Positions 59,045-64,000 of a stretch of DNA of 64,000 bases are shown here, piece by piece. Below the pieces are notes generated by a model. The model did no database searches. It was not told the DNA's origin and saw only the letters and a list, made by a program, of their open reading frames with translations. The first letter of the stretch is position 1. Every line of letters starts with the position of its first letter. Source of the DNA: Bacteroidota bacterium (lineage in GTDB: Bacteria > Bacteroidota > Rhodothermia > Balneolales > HLUCCA01); contig JAFIEZ010000015.1 of the NCBI GenBank assembly GCA_020832235.1, forward strand, positions 1-64,000, read 5' to 3'. Position numbers and translations under genes: made by a program.

Positions 59045-61093
59045 TTAGAAGGATGCCATTTCTTCGTCATCCAGAGGAATTAACATCTCTGGTTTCGAAG
59101 ATCGTGATCCATTTCCATTTGTACTGGCTTTTGGCTTTGAGTGGCCATTAGACGCGGGTTTGGAAGCTGGTGCAATAGCTTTTCGTTCCTGCGACTTAAA
59201 TCGCCAGTCGGTATTGCTCTGTCTGCGCTGAACCGGGACACTGCCGCCGTCGGATCCGCCAACCAGTTGCACAAGCTGACCAACCATGCCTTGAAGTTCT
59301 ACGGCCTGGGCTGCGAGTTCTTCAGCTGCAGATGCCGACTCTTCGGAGCTGGAAGCATTACGTTGTACGGCTTTATCCATTTCGCTCATGGCAGTATTTA
59401 CCTGACCGATTCCAGAAGATTGTTCTTTTGCAGCGGCCGCAATTTCTACTACCAGTGTACTAACACTTGCGGTAGCCTCGCGAATAGCCGACAGACTTTC
59501 CGATACTTCTTTTACTACTTGTGTACCACTAACAGAACTGTCAAGTGAACGTTTGATAAGGTCAGACGTATTTTGAGCTGCCTGTGCGCTACGCTGCGCC
59601 AGATTACGAACCTCTTCAGCAACAACAGCGAAACCTTTACCAGCCTCTCCGGCACGGGCGGCTTCAACGGCTGCATTCAGGGCTAATAGATTGGTCTGGA
59701 AGGCAATATCATCAATAGTCTTGATAATCTTGGATGTTTCCTCCGCAGACTGTTCAATATCCGACATGGTGCGTGTCATGCGCTCCATAGAAGATACGCC
59801 ACGCTCTACCAATTCGAGTGACTGCTTCATCTGATTTTCAGCCTGTATAGCATTTTCTGCTGTTTGCTTGGTTTGTGAAGACATTTCTTCCATTGAAGAA
59901 GAGGTTTCTTCCAAGCTTGCGGCCTGTTCGCTGGCTCCTTCAGATAGCTCCTGAGATGTTGATGAAAGCTGGCCAGATGCTGCAGTAACCTGCTCGGCAC
60001 CACTGTTAAGTCCGGCAACGATTTCATTAAGAACTTTATTGATACCCTTCGTTATGAAGAATGCAAGCAGCGAGGCAATTACGATACCACCTACCAATAT
60101 CACCAAGGCAACTGTTCCTAAAGTTGCTGCAAGCGACATTCCGTCTTCTGATGAGGCATCAGCGACGGCTTGCTGATACCGTACGATAGATACCAGGTTA
60201 TCCATGACCTCATCGTGTGCGATTCGGGCATCTTGCATAGCTAACTGGGTCATTCGGTCGAACCGTTCATCGGTTTGACCTGCTACGGCAATAAGTTGAT
60301 CAAAACCTGCAAATGTCTGTCGTGCAGCGGGCTGCATCTGCTCTGCAAATACCGTTCTGGCCTGATTCACGTTACCGGCACTAGCTAATGATCGAATTTC
60401 GCGAACACTTGCATGAAAAACCTCATGTGGCCCCTGAAGAGCAGCAATCATTCGATTCACATCGGCATTTGTACTGGAAAATCCGCTTAGCCAGCGACCA
60501 AAATTACAAGCTGTATGGTCATCACCGCCAGTGAACGCATTATTATTCAATAATAAGTCTGATACATTGAGCTCTACGGCCAGGTGATCTCCCCTGAATT
60601 GCTGAAGTTCAGCTACGAGTTGCTGAGGATTGGCTATTCCAGCCTGATCAATTTCTCTGTTCAGAGTCACAACCTGCTCATTAAGCCTGTTCAGCTCATT
60701 CATTCTTGCTGTAACGGTGCTCCAAAAACGCTCTTCTTCTGCGCTTCTCGGCATGGGTTCATATACATTTCTCGCACGCTGAAATGCGGCACTAGCCTGC
60801 TCAATACGATCGTATTGTCGCTGGCGGGTAGCCAGATCATTTCCAGGGATGATTAATGTTCGTTGAGCTGCGCTCATTTCTGTGAGCTGCAACTCCATTC
60901 TAAGTGCACTAGCCACACTAGGAAGGTTATACACCCCAATCTCTTCAACTGTTTGGCTGAGCTGGTTTACCCCAACATAGCTGTTTATCCCCAAAACCGC
61001 CACAATCGCAATCATGGCTCCAAAAGCTGCACCTAATCGCTTGGCTATGGTCCACTGACCGCTTTTGCCATTTTGCATCGATAGTTTTTCCAT
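59045..61093 (-). CDS. Methyl-accepting chemotaxis protein with periplasmic CZB zinc-binding domain
   Basis: 682-residue chemoreceptor. First membrane helix about 21-40, periplasmic region 44-320, second helix about 323-347. The periplasmic part has a four-helix bundle start (about 44-160) and then a CZB-type motif set: H170, C196 in TACNFGRW, H223 and H227 in [10 protein letters not shown], the three-His/one-Cys zinc ligands. CZB domains mostly sit in the cytoplasm; here it is between the membrane helices. The cytoplasmic coiled coil has the signalling tip ([40 protein letters not shown]). No clear HAMP domain and no NWETF-type CheR-binding end (ends DDEEMASF). It lies upstream of the che operon and has a sigma28 -10 box. 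Confidence 0.92.
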   Translation of the reverse strand: MEKLSMQNGKSGQWTIAKRLGAAFGAMIAIVAVLGINSYVGVNQLSQTVEEIGVYNLPSVASALRMELQLTEMSAAQRTLIIPGNDLATRQRQYDRIEQASAAFQRARNVYEPMPRSAEEERFWSTVTARMNELNRLNEQVVTLNREIDQAGIANPQQLVAELQQFRGDHLAVELNVSDLLLNNNAFTGGDDHTACNFGRWLSGFSSTNADVNRMIAALQGPHEVFHASVREIRSLASAGNVNQARTVFAEQMQPAARQTFAGFDQLIAVAGQTDERFDRMTQLAMQDARIAHDEVMDNLVSIVRYQQAVADASSEDGMSLAATLGTVALVILVGGIVIASLLAFFITKGINKVLNEIVAGLNSGAEQVTAASGQLSSTSQELSEGASEQAASLEETSSSMEEMSSQTKQTAENAIQAENQMKQSLELVERGVSSMERMTRTMSDIEQSAEETSKIIKTIDDIAFQTNLLALNAAVEAARAGEAGKGFAVVAEEVRNLAQRSAQAAQNTSDLIKRSLDSSVSGTQVVKEVSESLSAIREATASVSTLVVEIAAAAKEQSSGIGQVNTAMSEMDKAVQRNASSSEESASAAEELAAQAVELQGMVGQLVQLVGGSDGGSVPVQRRQSNTDWRFKSQERKAIAPASKPASNGHSKPKASTNGNGSRSSKPEMLIPLDDEEMASF

Positions 61094-61112
61094 TTTGCTT
61101 CCTCAAATACAT

Positions 61113-61120
61113 TTATCGGC
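61113..61120 (-). promoter_or_regulatory. Sigma28 -10 element of chemoreceptor gene
   Basis: Minus-strand GCCGATAA, perfect, 19 nt before the MCP ATG. The -35 region is not convincing (a TAAA lies 20 nt upstream). Confidence 0.55.
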
Positions 61121-61453
61121 CAACACGTCTTCCCCCCTTTTTTACCTTGGCAGGCTGTTCGAACGTATCAACCATGTTTCTTACTACAGGTTAATTGATG
61201 CTTGATCTATTTATTCCACTATTAACTACTTGATTACTAGTATCGACAATTTTACAACTAAGGTTAAGCTTTGGAAGCATTTTCCTCTCCGATTGCCTCC
61301 AATAGCCATATTCCCCATTCAAAATCACTCAATATGGCATTGCCAGACCGGGCTCTGCCATAAAATCAAACTATTCCTTGATAATGCAAGATTCATGCCG
61401 ATAACGTGATTATACATAGACAAGTAATTCAATTACTAATCTGGTTTATAGCC
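61121..61453. promoter_or_regulatory. Divergent gap between MCP and orphan gene
   Basis: AT-rich stretch of about 330 nt with no gene. Contains a perfect plus-strand GCCGATAA (61397-61404), 49 nt before the ATG of the gene at 61454, and two inverted repeats: TTGGAAGC (61271-61278) with GCCTCCAA (61295-61302), and ATGGCA (61335-61340) with TGCCAT (61356-61361). Confidence 0.5.
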
Positions 61454-61936
61454 ATGTTTCAGAACAGCTTCAGTCCAATCTCACAAATAACCTCAGCCCT
61501 GGCCGAGTTTATTCAGATGGAGCCCCCTACACCTCCAGTGCCGGAGATGGAGCGTTCATACGAGTCAAATTTCAATCTCTTCAAAGACTCTGAGAAACGA
61601 GAAAAAAAGAAAAAAGAGGAGGAGTCCGGCGAGTATAATGATCAGCAGAACCATACCGACGATATGATGCTGCCTCAGCTTATGCTCATGGCCGTAAACA
61701 GGGATATGCGTGAAATGTTGCGTCATCTCTTCCGTCCCGAGCAGCAAACTGTATTTATGTCGCGCTACCACTTACGGGAATCGCTGGGCTTTGAAGCCGA
61801 GAAATTATTCTCGCCCCTATATATGCAATATTCGGATATCGACGTTGTAAGAACCCGACAATACCTTATCCAACAGGATATTGCAAAGCTGTTGGCTCGT
61901 AGAACACTCATGATTTTCGATAATAAACCGAACTAA
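61454..61936 (+). CDS. Unknown soluble protein, likely sigma28-controlled
   Basis: About 160 residues from the ATG at 61454 (a GTG at 61406 gives 16 more, but lies directly after the sigma28 -10 box, so the ATG is preferred). Pro/Glu-rich start (EPPTPPVPEMERSYE), a highly charged stretch (SEKREKKKKEEESGEYNDQQ), then a helical domain (MMLPQLMLMAVNRDMREMLR, LIQQDIAKLLARRTLMIF). No signal peptide or membrane helix; I do not recognise the family. The perfect GCCGATAA 49 nt upstream and position beside the MCP point to motility or chemotaxis, for instance an adaptor or motor-brake-like factor (guess). Confidence 0.6.
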   Translation: MFQNSFSPISQITSALAEFIQMEPPTPPVPEMERSYESNFNLFKDSEKREKKKKEEESGEYNDQQNHTDDMMLPQLMLMAVNRDMREMLRHLFRPEQQTVFMSRYHLRESLGFEAEKLFSPLYMQYSDIDVVRTRQYLIQQDIAKLLARRTLMIFDNKPN

Positions 61937-62072
61937 TACAGTTTCGTACCCTTACACGTATCACAGGTACGTAAGATGGCATCAGTTTGAATAGCCTGTC
62001 TGGCAATACGCCTTATTGTCAGATTTGAAACCAGTAAGAGCAGATACTACTGGTACGGGGTAGCCCGGAACC

Positions 62073-63143
62073 CTATCCCGTTTGCTGTATACTACTTTGA
62101 ATTGGTAATTTCAGCCTGAAGGTAGAGCCTTCTCCCGGTTCGCTCTCCACCTCTATCTTTCCTCCAAGCTGACGGGCCAGCGACGCGTTTACATATAACC
62201 CCAAACCGGTAGACTTCTTATTATACAAGTCAAATTTCTGCAACTTGGCATTCATTCGGAAAATTTGCTCGTGTTTCTCTTGAGGTATTCCAATACCGGT
62301 ATCGGTAACGGCCATGTAGGCCTGGTCATCTACAATACCAACTTCAACCACAATTTCTCCCCTTTCTGGTGTGTAGCGTATAGCATTACTAATAAAGTTG
62401 TATAAAATACGCTTGAGGTGGGGTATGTCTACACTGACGTAAACCGGGTACTCGAATGGTTTGTATATTAGTATGTGATATCGGCTTTGTGCAGCACCTT
62501 GCATGATATCACATACTTCCCTTGCTACCCAGTTTAAATCTACATCAAGGCACAACTCATCTTCTTCTTCTCGCATGCCATTTTGTGCATTACGCATGTG
62601 GTCTAGTATGGTACTGATATCCTGTACACCACTCCTGATTTTCTGACTATAGTCGTTGAGCACTCTTGATGAGTGCTGATCTCCAAACTGTGTCTTCATC
62701 AGGTCGAGGTATCCCTTTATCGCCGTTATGGGCGACATCAGATCGTGCATTCCTAAACCTATTTTACGGTTTAGCAAAAGATGATTCGACTCGAGCAGCG
62801 TACGTTTGAGTACATAAGGTAGTTTACCAATCGATTCTTTATGGATGTAATCAGACGCACCCAGTTCCATAAATTCAACACCAATTTGCTCGTCAAGTTG
62901 ATTAGCGAGGAGTATGAAAGGTATATCCGGATAGTTTGTGGTTACGAAATTAAGAAGATCGGCGGCAGAATAATCGTTTATAGTAAAATCACAGATTATC
63001 GTTGCATAGGTATGCGTCTGCAACCGATCCAGAGCGCTTTTATAGTCAATAACATGGTCTACCCTCAGATCTGCTATTGCTCGTACCGAAACACGAACCT
63101 GATCTGCAATATTTGGACATGTATCTACTAAAAGTACCCGCAT
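62073..63143 (-). CDS. Receiver-histidine kinase hybrid (REC-HisKA-HATPase)
   Basis: 356 residues from the ATG at 63143 (the frame extends 24 codons further, but those lack sense). Receiver domain first (1-115: D7, phospho-acceptor D52 in IICDFTINDYS, Lys in SDYIHKES), then HisKA (His133 in GLGMHDLMSPITAIKGYLD), and ATPase with N box (RILYNFISNAIRYTPERGEI), DTGIGIP and TGLGLYVN. Soluble, no membrane segment. The order REC-kinase suggests that it integrates a phosphate signal from another kinase. No partner gene is beside it; the operon is single. Link to motility is only by proximity. Confidence 0.85.
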   Translation of the reverse strand: MRVLLVDTCPNIADQVRVSVRAIADLRVDHVIDYKSALDRLQTHTYATIICDFTINDYSAADLLNFVTTNYPDIPFILLANQLDEQIGVEFMELGASDYIHKESIGKLPYVLKRTLLESNHLLLNRKIGLGMHDLMSPITAIKGYLDLMKTQFGDQHSSRVLNDYSQKIRSGVQDISTILDHMRNAQNGMREEEDELCLDVDLNWVAREVCDIMQGAAQSRYHILIYKPFEYPVYVSVDIPHLKRILYNFISNAIRYTPERGEIVVEVGIVDDQAYMAVTDTGIGIPQEKHEQIFRMNAKLQKFDLYNKKSTGLGLYVNASLARQLGGKIEVESEPGEGSTFRLKLPIQSSIQQTG

Positions 63144-63752
63144 GACTGTTTGTGACTTACAATTTCTACTTAACTGAGCGGTTAAGCCTGGTATCGACCA
63201 GCAATGCCCCAGCATTTACTACGATCTTATAGCCTTGCTAAAAATTTGAATTTTAACATCTACAGCTACCTAGCTCCAACAGCTTTTGAACACACAAATT
63301 ATATTTTGACTGATGGGTATTAGAGCACTAATACCCATCCACTACGAATATAAGATATTCTTAAGGTTTATTAAACCAAGAATCTTAAAATTTTCTAATA
63401 TTTTATGGGTATTCAAAAACCATCCGTCGTATCTCATTTGACATCAGTCACTTAGAAGCTAAGTTATTAAGAGAAAGCTATTACCATTAACATTATTCAA
63501 AAATAAATTTCTCTTAATGCAAATCTGAACGGAAGCAAAAAATAATCGAGACGAAGCGTGTTGAAATATCCCACTAATTTGAGGCACACTGCTTATTTCG
63601 ACTGACGTTTTTATAGAATATTTTATTATTTGACTAAATAATGGAACAAATTACACACTTCCACCGTTGTATATAGTATAGAAAAACGTATTTATGCCAA
63701 TTTTATTAGTAAATACGACACGAATTTTGACGCTAAAAAAAGGAGAGACATA
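63144..63752. other. AT-rich intergenic region with hairpins
   Basis: About 600 nt without a gene. Two structures: GATGGGTATTAG (63312-63323), loop AGCA, CTAATACCCATC (63328-63339), a 12-bp perfect stem; and TTCTT..GGTTTA / TAAACC..AAGAA (63358-63382) with a two-base bulge. A further ATGGGTATT occurs at 63405-63413. No T-run follows the first stem. AGGAGA (63741-63746) is the ribosome-binding site of the next gene. Confidence 0.55.
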
Positions 63753-64000
63753 ATGGAAAACGCTAAAATTTTTGCCGGAGCACTAGTGGGAGCTGCAATT
63801 GGAGCCGCTTTGGGAGTATTATTTTCACCAGCAAAAGGAAGTACAACACGACGCAGACTAAAGAGAAGAGGCCAAGACTTTGTAGATGAAGTTGAAGACA
63901 ACCTGAGCGAGTTTTACGATGAAGTGAGCAAAAGTTATTCAACCGTACTTGATGAGGCACAAGCACTTGCTGAAAAAGGCAAGGACGCCGTAAGCTCTAA
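63753..64000 (+). CDS. YtxH-like membrane-associated protein, cut by window edge
   Basis: First 82 codons of a small protein. An N-terminal glycine-zipper-like hydrophobic segment (FAGALVGAAIGAALGVLFSP) followed by AKGSTTRRRLKRRGQDFVDE and an amphipathic acidic helix is the YtxH layout, often linked with stress or general envelope function. A clear ribosome-binding site AGGAGA precedes the ATG by 6 nt. The stop is outside the window. Not obviously part of the motility island. Confidence 0.75.
   Translation, partial: MENAKIFAGALVGAAIGAALGVLFSPAKGSTTRRRLKRRGQDFVDEVEDNLSEFYDEVSKSYSTVLDEAQALAEKGKDAVSS

Noticed and set aside
61335-61361. ATGGCA...TGCCAT as a sigma54 promoter
   Set aside because: Neither strand has GC 10 nt after GG; only an inverted repeat remains.

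Overview
This window is almost entirely a flagellar and chemotaxis island: about 63 kb with a near-complete set of motility genes, from three tandem flagellins (0-3.5 kb) through hook, rod, ring, export, switch and stator genes (9.9-49.7 kb) to a nine-gene chemotaxis operon and a chemoreceptor (51-61 kb). I saw no tRNA, rRNA, transposase or CRISPR array. The FliY-like FliN (CheC-type domain plus SpoA), the single-domain CheX-like phosphatases in place of CheZ, and the fact that many starts lack a Shine-Dalgarno motif while some have a strong AGGAGG, suggest a flagellated member of the Bacteroidota/Balneolota/Rhodothermota neighbourhood. This placement is an inference with low to moderate confidence; no marker gene in the window fixes it.

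Layout. 1-3477 (+): three flagellins, the third with an unusual 75-residue C-terminal tail. 3554-9400 (-): a 1948-residue six-module protein (TPR, GT41/SPINDLY-type O-GlcNAc transferase, FkbM methyltransferase, GT-A-like domain, and a WbdD-like methyltransferase-kinase) next to the flagellins. 9877-14356 (+): fliS, fliD, two small flagellar-type genes (FliT-like and FlgM-like candidates) and an NtrC-type sigma54 activator. 14592-23546 (-): flgF-flgG-flgA-flgH-flgI-flgJ-flgN-flgK-flgL and a glycosyltransferase-like/TPR protein. 23756-30956 (+): flhB-flhA-flhF-flhG-small membrane protein-fliA. 31156-37765 (-): motA-motB-fliL-fliM-fliY-fliO-fliP-fliQ-fliR. 37875-49719 (-): flgB-flgC-(75 aa)-fliE-fliF-fliG-fliH-fliI-fliJ-motE-like-fliK-flgD-flgE. 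49984 (+): a FlrB/FleS-like sensor kinase. 51175-58766 (-): cheY-cheX-cheA-cheW-cheR-cheD-cheY-cheX-cheB. 59045-61093 (-): an MCP with a periplasmic CZB domain. 61.4-64 kb: an orphan gene, a receiver-kinase hybrid, and the start of a YtxH-like gene.

Regulation can be read from the DNA. Four near-identical sigma54 promoters (TGGCA followed after 6 nt by TTGCA) lie upstream of flgB, flgF, flgE and the giant glycosylation gene. In three of them the distance from the -12 element to the start codon is 51-52 nt. The activator (12947-14356), a candidate partner kinase (49984-51036) and FliA (30189-30956) are all in the window. Late genes (motA, the gene at 11961, the MCP, the orphan at 61454) carry GCCGATAA-type sigma28 -10 elements, two of them with an identical TTTAAC(T) element 14 nt upstream.

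The main candidate for something new is the giant protein. It sits beside the flagellins under a flagellar sigma54 promoter and joins, in one chain, modules that could attach a sugar, methylate it, extend it and then cap the glycan with phosphate and methyl, as WbdD does for O-antigen. Its C-terminal third is strikingly AT-rich compared with the rest, so it looks like a recent fusion of acquired modules. A second glycosyltransferase-like/TPR protein sits at the end of the flgKL operon. Other deviations: a FliM without the N-terminal CheY-P docking peptide, a cysteine-free FlgH, a degenerate FlhF GTPase with a very long disordered linker, and a CheA with a helical region before its HPt domain.
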